In this document: piece after piece, positions 15,703 through 25,384 of the stretch
Numbering within the stretch: position 1 is the stretch's first letter
How the letters are laid out: each line of letters starts with the position of its first letter
Assembly: GCF_900119185.1 (NCBI RefSeq)
Contig: NZ_FPJE01000001.1
Span: 1-64,000 of the forward strand
Direction: 5' to 3'
DNA: 64,000 bases
Source: Sinomicrobium oceani
GTDB lineage: Bacteria; Bacteroidota; Bacteroidia; Flavobacteriales; Flavobacteriaceae
Notes under the pieces: generated by a model
The model's input: only the letters and a program-made list of their open reading frames with translations
Told to the model about the DNA's origin: nothing
The model's database searches: none
Translations under genes and position numbers: made by a program

Positions 15703-18117
15703 ATGAGAAAAATTACGTTTTTTTTAGTACTTTCCCTCTTTCTGGCAAGTTGCACGACCCCTAAGAAAACCGATCAGGATCTCATATCACATATTCCGGA
15801 AAACACATCGGTCATTGTCAAGATATCCAACCCGAGAGCTTTTTTCAATGCGGTCAGGAACAACGATTTTCTGAAGACCTCCACGATAATCCCTTCCGGA
15901 CTTTCGGGTAAACTGGAAGCACTTCAGGTACTGGACAAGAAAAGTGAGGCTTTGTTGTGTATCGTACAACACTCCGACAGTCTCTACGATTTTGCCTATA
16001 TTTCCGGAGATACGGAAAACTATGTAAAACTGGATTCCCTGAAAGACTGGAAAACAGAAACTTCAACCCGTGACGGACTCTCTGTCAAACAGGTTTCTTC
16101 AAAAAACACTAAACTCCTCAGCACCGTTAAAGACAGCATATTCGTAGCTTCCTCCTCCGGAACGGTTCTGGAACAAAGCATTCTCGGCGGGGGCACCGCA
16201 TACCGTGCAGCTTTTCGCAAAGTATATGCCCTGGCCGACACGGATAAACAGGCTTCCCTGTTTCTGAGAGACCATCCCTTCGATCCGGGAAACCTGGCAC
16301 TGGCCGACAGCATGACCAAAACAACTTCCGGCTGGGCCATGTTTGATATTTCCCTGTCACCGGCCGAACTCCTGCTAACGGGGATTGTCCCGGAGAACGA
16401 TTCGGTCACAGCCTATGATACTGCCCCTGTAACTCTGAGAAAGGTTACCGCGATCACACCGGCCGATGTCCGCGGAATGATCTCCCTGGCACCGGCCGAT
16501 TTCAGCCTTTCAAAAGATACACTAAGCGACTCTCCCGTAAAAGATCTGCTCACCGCCACCGATGAGATCGGGGTCATATATGGCAAGGATCACGATATTA
16601 TAGCCTTTCATACTTTCGATGCGAGTGTCGCGGAAAAGGCATTTTCCAATTCCGCCGTATTGCACAGTACATTCCGGGAACATCCTATCTACGAGATCGA
16701 TAGTCTGAGTCCTTTTACCGAAACCTCGCCTCCCTTTGGCCGTGGGAAAAATATCCGGTTCTACACTGCACTCGAAGATTATATCCTCCTCGGAAGTACG
16801 CCCGACGCACTTTCGGAGATTATCACCAATTACCAGAACCAATCTACACTATCTAAAAAGTCTTCTTTTACAGCAGTGATGAAAAGTCTACCCGATGCCT
16901 CTTCCATGCTTGCTGTCGGACAGGCTGCAGCATACAAAAAGGGCTTTCTCCGAAAATTATTATCCGCATATCACCAGGACATGCGGCTTCAGGCCCCGGA
17001 TGATTTTCCTTATCTCATTGTTCAGGGGATAGCTGACAAGCATTTTACCCATACCAACATCCTTCTTCAAAAACCTGGTAAAATCAGTGCCTCCGGTGAA
17101 ATTTCGGAAAAATTCAACATTGCACTCGACGCCGATATTGCTACCGCACCACAACTGGTTACCAATCACCTTACCAAAGAAAAGGAAATCATCGTTCAGG
17201 ATGTAGAACACAATCTATACCTGATCTCCGGAGACGGTAAAGTATTGTGGAAACGAAAACTCGATGCACAAATTCTCGGAAAAACAGAACAACTGGATAT
17301 TTTCCGCAACGGCAAACTGCAACTTGCCTTTACCCTTCCGGACGGCATCTACGTAATAGATCGTAACGGTAAAGACGTTAAACCCTTTCCGGTAAAAGTA
17401 CAGCATCCCATAACACAGGGACTTGCATTATTTGATTATGACAATAACAAAAAATACAGGTTGTTCATCACCCAGGACAAGGTTATCATTCCTTTTAATA
17501 CCGACGGAAAAAGTGTGAAGGGATTCAATTTCAAAGGAACACAAAGCCCCATTATACATCCGCCCCGGCATCTGCGAACAGGGACACGGGATTATATTGC
17601 TGTTCAGGAGGCCAACGGGACACTTCACCTGCTGCATCGCACAGGAAAGACCAGGGTCAATGTCAGAGGAAAAATCGATTTCTCGGGAAACAACATCTAT
17701 CTGTACGAAAATAAGTTCACAACCACCAACAAAGAAGGCGACATGATCCAGGTTGACGAACGCGGCGGATTCAATAAGATTGCGCTCGGCCTGGCCAAAG
17801 ACCACCGCATAGCTACGACCTCCAGGACACTGGCTACACTATCGGATAACAAGTTTACGGTAAAGCAGAACGAGTATGAGCTGGATTATGGAATCTATAC
17901 CGGTCCCGATATTTTTTATATCAATAATAAGATCTATGTTGCCCTGACCGATATCCAGGCCAAAAAAGTATATATCTTTGACAGCAATGCCCTTTTACTT
18001 GGCAATTTCCCCGTTTACGGCACTTCGCCCATTGATCTGGGGGATATGGACGGAGACGGCAGGCTGGAATTTGTGGTCCAGGGAGAAAAAGACAAGATCA
18101 TCGTTTATCAGATGTAA
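15703..18117 (+). CDS. Large lipoprotein with C-terminal beta-propeller-like region
   Basis: 804 residues from ATG 15703, where the lipoprotein signal MRKITFFLVLSLFLASC begins (Cys17); an earlier in-frame start would hide it. The first 450 residues are a mixed alpha/beta region (DLISHIPENTSVIVKISNPRAFF, a pattern like DUF3352-type envelope proteins). From about 470 the sequence has repeated DNNKKYRLFITQDK, YIAVQEANGTLHLLHRTGK and at the end DLGDMDGDGRLEFVVQGEKDKIIVYQM, which resembles FG-GAP/PQQ-type propeller blades. The function is not known. It is a conserved single gene in Flavobacteriaceae as I recall, sometimes mislabelled ribonuclease HII. Confidence 0.78.
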   Translation: MRKITFFLVLSLFLASCTTPKKTDQDLISHIPENTSVIVKISNPRAFFNAVRNNDFLKTSTIIPSGLSGKLEALQVLDKKSEALLCIVQHSDSLYDFAYISGDTENYVKLDSLKDWKTETSTRDGLSVKQVSSKNTKLLSTVKDSIFVASSSGTVLEQSILGGGTAYRAAFRKVYALADTDKQASLFLRDHPFDPGNLALADSMTKTTSGWAMFDISLSPAELLLTGIVPENDSVTAYDTAPVTLRKVTAITPADVRGMISLAPADFSLSKDTLSDSPVKDLLTATDEIGVIYGKDHDIIAFHTFDASVAEKAFSNSAVLHSTFREHPIYEIDSLSPFTETSPPFGRGKNIRFYTALEDYILLGSTPDALSEIITNYQNQSTLSKKSSFTAVMKSLPDASSMLAVGQAAAYKKGFLRKLLSAYHQDMRLQAPDDFPYLIVQGIADKHFTHTNILLQKPGKISASGEISEKFNIALDADIATAPQLVTNHLTKEKEIIVQDVEHNLYLISGDGKVLWKRKLDAQILGKTEQLDIFRNGKLQLAFTLPDGIYVIDRNGKDVKPFPVKVQHPITQGLALFDYDNNKKYRLFITQDKVIIPFNTDGKSVKGFNFKGTQSPIIHPPRHLRTGTRDYIAVQEANGTLHLLHRTGKTRVNVRGKIDFSGNNIYLYENKFTTTNKEGDMIQVDERGGFNKIALGLAKDHRIATTSRTLATLSDNKFTVKQNEYELDYGIYTGPDIFYINNKIYVALTDIQAKKVYIFDSNALLLGNFPVYGTSPIDLGDMDGDGRLEFVVQGEKDKIIVYQM

Positions 18118-18203
18118 TCCCCCATACTTGTTGCTTTCAGAATATTTCATTTCCGGATATTGCTGACACATAGAAAACCCGGTAATTACAAAAGAACAAA
18201 CAC

Positions 18204-18974
18204 ATGCAGAAATTATACTCGAAAATAACAGGAGAAGGAAAACCACTTCTTATACTACACGGTTTCCTCGGGATGTCCGACAACTGGAATACCCTCGGAA
18301 ATCAATATGCGGAAAACGGATTTGAAGTACACCTGATCGATCAGAGAAATCACGGGAGAAGTTTTCATTCCGACAACTTTTCCTATGAACTTCTCGCCGA
18401 AGACCTTTACCGATATTGCCAAAACCACAGGCTGGAAAAAATCAGTATCATAGGGCATTCCATGGGAGGAAAAACTGCGATGCTCTTTGCAGTAACGTAT
18501 CCCGAAATGGTGGACAAACTCATCGTGGCCGATATTGCACCGAAATACTACCCGGTACATCACCAAACCATCCTCAACGGTTTGCTGTCGGTAGATTTTA
18601 ACGTAACCAAAAGCCGTAAAGAAGCCGATGAACAACTGGAACGCTATATCCCGGAACCAGGCGTAAGACAGTTTTTATTGAAGAATATTTACCGGAAAGA
18701 AAAAGATCAGCTGGCTTTCCGCTTTAACCTTACCGCACTTAACGATCATATTGAAGAAATCGGTAAAGCACTTCCCGACGATTCCGTATTTGACGGAGAA
18801 ACACTATTTGTAAAAGGAGGAAGGTCCGAATACATTACCCCTGCCGACGAACCGGCGATCAGAAAACACTTCCCTAAAGCTTCGATATCCGAGATCCCGA
18901 AAGCAGGACATTGGCTCCAGGCCGAAAATCCTAAAATGTTTTTTGAGATCACTTCCGGATTCTTAAAATGTTAA
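18204..18974 (+). CDS. Alpha/beta hydrolase (YbfF-like esterase)
   Basis: 256 residues, the full length of the YbfF group. LLILHGFLGMSDNW (about 15-28) forms the oxyanion loop, Ser86 in GHSMGG is the nucleophile, DQRNHGRS is typical, and the acid/His pair is given by the region near GHWLQAENP (His about 234). It hydrolyses acyl esters or thioesters in the cytoplasm; the natural substrate is not known. It starts 86 bases after the large lipoprotein gene. Confidence 0.9.
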   Translation: MQKLYSKITGEGKPLLILHGFLGMSDNWNTLGNQYAENGFEVHLIDQRNHGRSFHSDNFSYELLAEDLYRYCQNHRLEKISIIGHSMGGKTAMLFAVTYPEMVDKLIVADIAPKYYPVHHQTILNGLLSVDFNVTKSRKEADEQLERYIPEPGVRQFLLKNIYRKEKDQLAFRFNLTALNDHIEEIGKALPDDSVFDGETLFVKGGRSEYITPADEPAIRKHFPKASISEIPKAGHWLQAENPKMFFEITSGFLKC

Positions 18975-19286
18975 ATTTTAAGTCAAAATTACTATGCACG
19001 CATAATTTAATGTCGTAAAAATTGCATATTTCATATTTTATCACAAAATTTGCTTAAAGTCCTGTAAAACGGAAAGCAGGTGTTCCTCTTTTACCGCTGT
19101 CGGGTAACAAAGACCCGGAATGTAATTGAAATAGAAATTCCTGTGGCTCTTCCCAAAAAGAGCCGGTATCCGCCGGTAAAGCAGACACTCCCATTATTGC
19201 AATTCGGTGAGAAAGTCCGCTTCAAAATTATTTAACAAGTAATATCTGATATTTTGACATTAAAAACACAAAAACCAAAGTAGACA
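18975..19286. other. 312-base gap with stacked hairpins before the fadL-like gene
   Basis: No gene is seen. The stretch holds CGGGT-N7-ACCCG (19101-19117), GGCTCTT-N6-AAGAGCC (19145-19164) and a CCGG-N6-CCGG pair just behind (about 19163-19176). The middle is more GC-rich than its AT-rich flanks (18975-19060 and 19205-19286). It could be a structured 5' leader of the FadL-SGNH operon or a small RNA. I could not match it to a known riboswitch. Confidence 0.4.
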
Positions 19287-20534
19287 ATGATAAGAAAAAC
19301 CTACATTTCAGCAATTGTGGTACTGATGACTACCTTTGCCTATGCGGGAGGTTACCGCGTGGCCTTGCAGGGACAGAAACAGCTTGGTATGGGACATACG
19401 GGAGTCGCCGTGATCAACAGTGCGGAGGCCGTCTTTTTCAACCCCGGAGGTTTATCCTTTATGGACAAGAAAGTCACGCTGAGCGCAGGGGTCAGCCCCA
19501 CCTTTTCGCACATTCACTTTCAGAATTCCGAATACGGGTGGAGTACCAAATCGGATAATCCGGTGGCTACTCCGTTTAACGTATATGCCGCAGTAAAATT
19601 AAATGACTGGATGAGCGCAGGGATAGGGGTTTATACCCCTTATGGTAGCGGTGTAGAGTATCCGGACAACTGGGAGGGTTCTCACCTGGTGAACAATATC
19701 GAATTGTCCGCCATATACATCAAACCGGTAGTATCCTTTAAAATTACGGATAAACTTAGCATAGGAGGTGGTCCGATCCTCGCCATCGGTAGTGTGAATT
19801 TCAACAGGAATATAGACCGCTCCACTACAAATGCTTCGGGAGAACGGGCAAACGTTACTATCGATGACAGCGGCGTCGTGGCCTGGGGATATTCCTTGGG
19901 TCTGGCATTCCGGCCGATCGAAGACCTCACCCTTGGATTTACCTACAAATCGGAAATGAAAATGAAAGCCGAAGACGGTAAAGCCGATTTTCGTAATGTT
20001 CCCTCTACAGCGCCCGGCGTCTACGATGGTGTTACTTTCGATGCCACACTGCCTCTGCCTGCAGAGCTCGCTGTAGGAGCTTCCTATACCATCAATGAAA
20101 AATGGCTCGTGGCATTCGATTACAACCGCGTGTACTGGGATGCATACGAATCGCTCAACGTATATTTCAGCAACGGGACCGAATCGCACAACCCGAGAAA
20201 CTATAAAAACTCTTCTGTATACCGTTTCGGTTTGCAATATATGGCCAGTGAACGGTTCACCATTCGAGGTGGATATTATTTTGATGAGTCTCCGGTACAA
20301 GCCGGTTACTTTGCACCGGAAACACCGCGAAACGACTCCAACAACTTTACAGGAGGACTTACATTCCAGGTTTCCGAAAGATTCGCCATTGACGCTGCAT
20401 TTCTCTTCGTCCATTTTGACGAAGTCGATGCCAGTTACGATCACTATCAGGAAAACGGGCAAAATGTACCTTTTGGGGGAACTTATAAAAACAATGCCTT
20501 TATTCCGAGTATCGGGGTTTCCTATGGCTTTTAA
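19287..20534 (+). CDS. OmpP1/FadL family outer membrane transporter
   Basis: 415 residues with signal peptide ending FAYA (about residue 20). The mature start GGYRVALQGQKQLGMGHTGVA and the NSAEAVFFNPGGLSFM box (about 42-58) are the FadL family N-terminal hatch and NPA-like motif. The rest is a 14-stranded barrel pattern with WLVAFDYNRVYWDAYESL and a C-terminal GVSYGF strand. It moves hydrophobic compounds such as fatty acids across the outer membrane. The SGNH lipoprotein gene follows after 36 bases, so imported lipids and their hydrolysis may be linked. Confidence 0.93.
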   Translation: MIRKTYISAIVVLMTTFAYAGGYRVALQGQKQLGMGHTGVAVINSAEAVFFNPGGLSFMDKKVTLSAGVSPTFSHIHFQNSEYGWSTKSDNPVATPFNVYAAVKLNDWMSAGIGVYTPYGSGVEYPDNWEGSHLVNNIELSAIYIKPVVSFKITDKLSIGGGPILAIGSVNFNRNIDRSTTNASGERANVTIDDSGVVAWGYSLGLAFRPIEDLTLGFTYKSEMKMKAEDGKADFRNVPSTAPGVYDGVTFDATLPLPAELAVGASYTINEKWLVAFDYNRVYWDAYESLNVYFSNGTESHNPRNYKNSSVYRFGLQYMASERFTIRGGYYFDESPVQAGYFAPETPRNDSNNFTGGLTFQVSERFAIDAAFLFVHFDEVDASYDHYQENGQNVPFGGTYKNNAFIPSIGVSYGF

Positions 20535-20570
20535 TCTTATTTCCTAATCTTCACTAAAGAACCGATAGCA

Positions 20571-22058
20571 ATGAAAAAAAATATAAAACTATTAGCACTC
20601 ATAGCATTAGGATTAGCTGCCTGCGAACCCGAGTTCGACAGAGAAGTAAGCGATTCCGGGTTTTACTCCGCAGGAGATGCGGATTTCTCCAACTACGTGG
20701 CCGTAGGCAACTCGCTTACCGCAGGATACGCGGATAATGCACTCTACGTACAGGGACAGCGAAACTCCTACCCGAACATGATGGCAGAACAGTTTGCTCA
20801 TGCAGGAGGAGGCACTTTTACGCAGCCGCTCGTCGATGACAATTTCGGCGGACTTCTACTGAACGGTACACAAATCGCAGATACCCGGATGATCCTTGAA
20901 TTCGATGCCGACGGAAACCCTTCTCCCGTAAATCTCGATGAAACCCCCACTACGGAAATAACAAATACTCTGGAAGGACCGTTTAACAACATGGGGGTTC
21001 CCGGAGCCAAGATATTTCATCTGGCCGCCGAGGGTTACGGTAATGTTGCGGGGGTAGGAAGTACGGCCAATCCGTATTTCGTCAGGTTTGCCTCTTCTGC
21101 CGGTACATCGGTCATCGCCGATGCCGCGGCACAGAATCCGACTTTCTTTACATTATGGATAGGTAATAATGATATCCTGGCTTTTGCCACGTCCGGAGGC
21201 GTCGGTGAAGACCAGGCGGGAAATATCAATCCGGCTACCTATGGCAGTAATGATATTACCGATCCCAACGTATTTGCATCCGTGTACAACAGCCTGCTTA
21301 CCGCCCTTACTGCAAATGGAGCCAAAGGGGCTGTAGCTAATATTCCGGACGTCACTTCTATCCCGTATTTTACTACCGTGCCCTATGCCCCGATCCCTAT
21401 GGATCAGGCTACAGCCGACCAGGTAAACCAGGGCTATGCCGAATACAATCAGGCTTTATCCCTGTTTGTCTTCCTCGGAGCCATAGACCAGGAAGAAGCA
21501 CAGAGGAGAACAATCAATTTCCAGGCGAGCACCAATAACCCCGCAGTGATCGAAGATGAAGATCTTACGCCATTGCAAAACCCTTTAACCGGGGAAGACA
21601 TTCCGAACCTGAGACAAACCACAGCAGAAGACCTGATCGTGCTGACTGCCTCTTCCTTTATCGGTACAACCGTAGGAGGTGACCCGACAAAAGTAAACGG
21701 CGTTTCCGTTCCCCTGGGAGATCAATGGGTACTCACCCCGGAAGAACAGGAACTCGTTGCCAACGCACAGACACAATTCAACGCTACCATAAAAGGACTT
21801 GCCGACCAGTACGGACTCGCTTTTGTCGATGCCAGGGCCATGCTGACACAGGTTGCAGAAACCGGTATTCCGTATGACGGGGGGATGCTTACCTCCACCT
21901 ACGCCACGGGAAAAGCATTTTCTCTGGACGGGGTGCACCCGACAGCCAAAGGATATGCCATGATAGCTAATGCTTTTATAGAAGCTATCAACCAAACTTA
22001 TAATTCCACAATTCCGATCGTGAATCCGGGAACCTATCCGGATGTATTCGTCAAATAA
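20571..22058 (+). CDS. SGNH/GDSL-type hydrolase lipoprotein
   Basis: 495 residues. Lipobox LAAC (Cys18) places it in the outer or inner membrane leaflet. Block I reads AVGNSLTAGY (Ser48; the usual GDS is GNS), block III is IGNNDILAF, and block V is LDGVHPTAKGY (Asp453, His456), so the full Ser-His-Asp set is present. It is a lipase or esterase. The operon with the FadL-like gene occurs in many Bacteroidota and suggests release and uptake of long-chain acyl groups at the cell surface. A perfect palindromic terminator ends the operon. Confidence 0.9.
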   Translation: MKKNIKLLALIALGLAACEPEFDREVSDSGFYSAGDADFSNYVAVGNSLTAGYADNALYVQGQRNSYPNMMAEQFAHAGGGTFTQPLVDDNFGGLLLNGTQIADTRMILEFDADGNPSPVNLDETPTTEITNTLEGPFNNMGVPGAKIFHLAAEGYGNVAGVGSTANPYFVRFASSAGTSVIADAAAQNPTFFTLWIGNNDILAFATSGGVGEDQAGNINPATYGSNDITDPNVFASVYNSLLTALTANGAKGAVANIPDVTSIPYFTTVPYAPIPMDQATADQVNQGYAEYNQALSLFVFLGAIDQEEAQRRTINFQASTNNPAVIEDEDLTPLQNPLTGEDIPNLRQTTAEDLIVLTASSFIGTTVGGDPTKVNGVSVPLGDQWVLTPEEQELVANAQTQFNATIKGLADQYGLAFVDARAMLTQVAETGIPYDGGMLTSTYATGKAFSLDGVHPTAKGYAMIANAFIEAINQTYNSTIPIVNPGTYPDVFVK

Positions 22059-22072
22059 TCGTGTGATACAGT

Positions 22073-22118
22073 GCAAAACAAAATGCCCGTTCCGGCCGGA
22101 ACGGGCATTTTGTTTTGC
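22073..22118. terminator. Bidirectional terminator, perfect 46-bp palindrome
   Basis: The two 23-base halves are exact reverse complements centred at GG|CC (22095/22096). A-rich and T-rich outer arms give a U run on both strands, so it serves both the SGNH operon (+) and the convergent dipeptidase gene (-). Confidence 0.92.
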
Positions 22119-22134
22119 AGATCGGACTGTTTCT

Positions 22135-22860
22135 CTATTCACAATCCCACCGGAAATTTGCCACTTTGCCATTGGAAGCGCTACTCAGATTGTAATGCCA
22201 CCATTCGGTTCGAATCCCCCAGAAACCGTGCTTTTCCATAGTTTCTTTCAATAGTTTTCTGTTGTTCAGTATATCTTCGGAATGCCCGGTATAATCGTGA
22301 TGTGCTTCTTTTCCGAAAAAATCAAAACCGGTTCCCATGTCGAGTTCATTGCCATTGTTATCCACCAGGGTGATATCCACAGCACCTCCCTTATTGTGAA
22401 TGGACCCCCTGGCCGGGTTGGCCACATACTGCGGATTAGGGACTATTTTCCACATTCTTTTCTGCACATCATGAGGACGGTAACAGTCGAAAAACTTAAT
22501 CCGGTATCCCTGTTTCCTGAATTCCGCATTTGCAGCTACTAATGCCCTGGCCGTTACGGCACGCACATAGCACTCCGCACAATCGTACACTACGGTTTTC
22601 AGGAAATTATCATCCGTTGCATACTTCAGATCGTATACAAAATCTGTGCTGTAGTCCCGCAAACGAACAAAAGTCGTATCTGCCACACCATCCAGTGATA
22701 ACATCCGCCGTTCCGGTTCTTTTTTCTCCTCCGGTTCTGGAACCGTATCTTCAGGGACCTCCTGTACTTCAACCGGCTTTTCGGGCATGCGTTGTTTCTC
22801 CTGTTTCTCTTTACAGGCGGCAAAAAAGATGATCAGTATGGGTATAATAATTTTCTTCAT
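22135..22860 (-). CDS. D-Ala-D-Ala dipeptidase (VanX/DdpX-like) lipoprotein
   Basis: 241 residues. Lipobox AAC (Cys16), then a Pro/Glu/Lys-rich linker (18-52), then an M15D domain with FFDCYRPHDVQ (Arg128), the zinc motif SIHNKGGAVD (His155, Asp162), and EWWHY (Glu219, His222). These are all residues needed to cut D-Ala-D-Ala. In a cell without vancomycin genes it most likely recycles dipeptides from peptidoglycan turnover in the periplasm. The promoter lies so close to the ATG that the mRNA may be leaderless. Confidence 0.92.
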   Translation of the reverse strand: MKKIIIPILIIFFAACKEKQEKQRMPEKPVEVQEVPEDTVPEPEEKKEPERRMLSLDGVADTTFVRLRDYSTDFVYDLKYATDDNFLKTVVYDCAECYVRAVTARALVAANAEFRKQGYRIKFFDCYRPHDVQKRMWKIVPNPQYVANPARGSIHNKGGAVDITLVDNNGNELDMGTGFDFFGKEAHHDYTGHSEDILNNRKLLKETMEKHGFWGIRTEWWHYNLSSASNGKVANFRWDCE

Positions 22861-22864
22861 CCCA

Positions 22865-22896
22865 CAAACTTACACTGAAATTTTATCAGGAACAAG
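22865..22896 (-). promoter_or_regulatory. Promoter of the dipeptidase gene, nearly leaderless
   Basis: On the minus strand CTTG (22896-22893), a 20-base spacer and TAAGTTTG (22872-22865) match the Bacteroidota -33/-7 pattern. Only four bases separate the box from ATG 22860. Confidence 0.5.
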
Positions 22897-23067
22897 AGCC
22901 AGACCGGTATGCAAGAACGAATTTCATTAAAAATAATAACCGCTTTCACCCGTTTCTTCATCTAATTTAGTATCTTGAATACAATTAAAACACGGCAATC
23001 TCACAACAGGCCCAAGCCATAACCAGGTAACGGCACCCCAGCAGCGAAGCACTAAAAACTCTATCCT

Positions 23068-23469
23068 ATGAAACTACTCTTTTCTCTGTATGGTATCGGC
23101 ATCATTTCCGCCTTTATTTTCCTGAAACAGGAAAAAACCCTTGAAGAAAGCATAGCAAGCGGTAAAGAACTGTATGCGGATTTTTGTACCAACTGTCATC
23201 TGCCTGACGGTAAAGGGGTCGAAGGGGTTTATCCTCCGCTGGCCGGTTCGGACTATCTTTTGCAAAACCGGAAGGCTGCAATCCATGCCGTGAAGTACGG
23301 ACAAAGCGGGGAGATCACCGTAAACGGCACCACGTATAACAACTTTATGGCCCCTCTCGGCCTTACCGATGAAGAAGTTGCAGACGTTATGAACTATATT
23401 CTCAATTCCTGGGGCAACACAGCCGAAGAACAGGTTACCCTGTCCGAAGTTTCACAGATAAAGAACTAA
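23068..23469 (+). CDS. Small c-type cytochrome
   Basis: 133 residues. An N-terminal hydrophobic segment (1-18) serves as signal or anchor. The heme site is CTNCH (Cys40, Cys43, His44) and Met94 in NNFMAPLG is the likely sixth ligand, so this is a class I cytochrome c. GKELYADFC and GVEGVYPPLAGSDYL are typical of the single-domain cytochromes that serve as electron carriers for periplasmic dehydrogenases or nitrite reductases. It stands alone and is convergent with the OmpA gene; its redox partner is not visible, though the PQQ dehydrogenase at 3979 is one candidate class. Confidence 0.92.
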   Translation: MKLLFSLYGIGIISAFIFLKQEKTLEESIASGKELYADFCTNCHLPDGKGVEGVYPPLAGSDYLLQNRKAAIHAVKYGQSGEITVNGTTYNNFMAPLGLTDEEVADVMNYILNSWGNTAEEQVTLSEVSQIKN

Positions 23470-23485
23470 AGACCGTTTGAAACAA

Positions 23486-25384
23486 CTATCTTTTTACAAT
23501 GATAAATGAAGATCTTCGATTCAGCTGATGCTCTTCTTCGGTGCAATCGACTCCGTTTGCACAATGGTTCAGCAGTCTTTTTTCTCCGTAACCGATGGCA
23601 CTTTCTATACGGTCTTCGGCAATTCCCCTGGAATAAATATAATCACGGGTAGCCTTGGCCCTGTTATCCGAAAGTTTTTCATTGTACATATCATTTCCGC
23701 GGGAGTCGGTATGGGCTTCGATCTTAATGACCATCTCCGGATGGGCATTCATAACGTTTACGATATGTTCCAGCTCATACCCGGCATCAGGACGTATTGC
23801 CCATTGGTTATAATCAAAGTATATGGGATTGATCACTATTTCATCGGCTATAATAAGGGGGGTCAGCGCAATATCGGCTTTTGTTTCTTCTTTACCGTTA
23901 ACATCAACTTCCTTTTGCCCGGAACGGTAATCTTCCTGTTCTGCGATCACGGTATAGGAGCCTTCCAGACAGTCTCCCTTCAGCACATACCTCCCGTCCA
24001 CATCAGTCAGGGTCCTGCCCACTACACCGCCTCCGGGCTCTATAAGACGAACAGCAGCATCGATGAGGGGTTCTTCCGTACGACTGTCGGTAATGCTACC
24101 GCTTATGCGCACCATACATTCCCTGGCCGTAAAATGGTAGATATCATCATCGCCTTTCCCACCCAGCCTGTTGGAGGAAAGGTAGCCTTCGGTCTTATCA
24201 TTGTTCATGACAAAAGCAAAGTCGTCAAGAGCACTGTTTATGGGTACTCCGGGGTTCTCCACGCTGCCAAATCCGCCCTCGAGGGGTTCACTCTTCAGAA
24301 TATCGAGCCCTCCCAGTCCCGGGTGACCGTTGGAAGCAAAATAAAGTGTCCCGTCTTTATCAATAAAAGGAAACATTTCTCTGCCCCTGGTATTAATCGT
24401 CTTCCCCAGGTTTTCAGGTTCTCCATAACTGCCGTCATCCCGTATGTCCACTACATAAATATCCGTAACACCATAGCCGCCGGGCATATCGGAAACAAAA
24501 TACAGTTTTTTTTCATCCGGGCTCAGTGCCGGATGCCCTACGGAATAGCTAACGTCATTAAAAGGTAATTCTGTTATGTTTCCCCACTCCCCGTCTTCGT
24601 TACGTGAAGCTTTATATAATTGCAGGTGCACGGTACCCTCCTCATCTTTCTTCGATTTCTTCCCGTTGTCCGAATTATCCCTGGTGAAATACATCGTCTG
24701 CCCATCTGAAGTAATGGCTATCGTTGCTTCATGATACTGTGTATTGATCTCTCCTTCCAGTTTACGGACTTCATCCACCTCATTACCGATCCGGTTACCG
24801 ATGTATATATTTAGAAAAGGTTGTTTATTCCAGTCATAGAGTTTGGTCCGTCCTTTTGAAGGCCGTGTCGAAGCAAAATAGAACGTATTTCCCTGGATAA
24901 AACCTCCGAAATCCGAATACTCCGTATTCAGACTGAGATTGTGCAGATTTCCGAAAAGCCTTGCTTTGGGATTATTCAGGCGGGTGTAGTAATCCCCCTC
25001 TTCCAGCAACCTCAGCATTTCCGGATCACTCCCTCCTCTTTCGGCAGAAGCCCGCATCCATCGTAAAGCTTCATCATATTTTTCATTACCCTTCAGGGCC
25101 TGGGCGTAACGAAAGAGATAATCGGGTTTTACTTCATTACCGTATTTTGCAAGTAATATGTCATACCACTTCGCTGCTTCTTTCATGTTGGTATTATAGT
25201 AATACGAGTCTCCCAACCGGCTTAACACATGCATGGAAGAATCTCCCTTCTTGACCAGATTTCCATAAAGTTCTGCTGATTTCACATAAGCCAGTTTCTC
25301 AAAATAACGATCAGCAACTGTATATTGCTGTCCGTAAGACCAGCTTACCCCAAAAAGCAGTAACAGTAGTATTTTTTTATGCAT
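23486..25384 (-). CDS. OmpA family protein with TPR, PD40 propeller and regulatory domain
   Basis: 632 residues with signal peptide (MHKKILLLLLFGVSWSYGQ). Domains in order: TPR-like helices (about 25-135), PD40 propeller repeats such as PALSPDEKKLYFVSD and PFIDKDGTLYFASNG (about 150-410), a carboxypeptidase-regulatory fold (ISGSITDSRTEEPLIDAAV, about 428-510) and an OmpA C-terminal domain (YFDYNQWAIRPDAGYEL...IEAHTDSRGNDMYN, about 520-632) that binds peptidoglycan. The same order is found in PorE of the type IX secretion system and in many relatives next to PorP/SprF genes. No such partner is adjacent here, so a T9SS role is possible but unproven. Confidence 0.93.
   Translation of the reverse strand: MHKKILLLLLFGVSWSYGQQYTVADRYFEKLAYVKSAELYGNLVKKGDSSMHVLSRLGDSYYYNTNMKEAAKWYDILLAKYGNEVKPDYLFRYAQALKGNEKYDEALRWMRASAERGGSDPEMLRLLEEGDYYTRLNNPKARLFGNLHNLSLNTEYSDFGGFIQGNTFYFASTRPSKGRTKLYDWNKQPFLNIYIGNRIGNEVDEVRKLEGEINTQYHEATIAITSDGQTMYFTRDNSDNGKKSKKDEEGTVHLQLYKASRNEDGEWGNITELPFNDVSYSVGHPALSPDEKKLYFVSDMPGGYGVTDIYVVDIRDDGSYGEPENLGKTINTRGREMFPFIDKDGTLYFASNGHPGLGGLDILKSEPLEGGFGSVENPGVPINSALDDFAFVMNNDKTEGYLSSNRLGGKGDDDIYHFTARECMVRISGSITDSRTEEPLIDAAVRLIEPGGGVVGRTLTDVDGRYVLKGDCLEGSYTVIAEQEDYRSGQKEVDVNGKEETKADIALTPLIIADEIVINPIYFDYNQWAIRPDAGYELEHIVNVMNAHPEMVIKIEAHTDSRGNDMYNEKLSDNRAKATRDYIYSRGIAEDRIESAIGYGEKRLLNHCANGVDCTEEEHQLNRRSSFIIVKR

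Noticed and set aside
19599-20462. Long opposite-strand frame (287 codons) over the FadL-like gene
   Set aside because: It is a shadow of a gene with clear signal peptide and family motifs on the plus strand.
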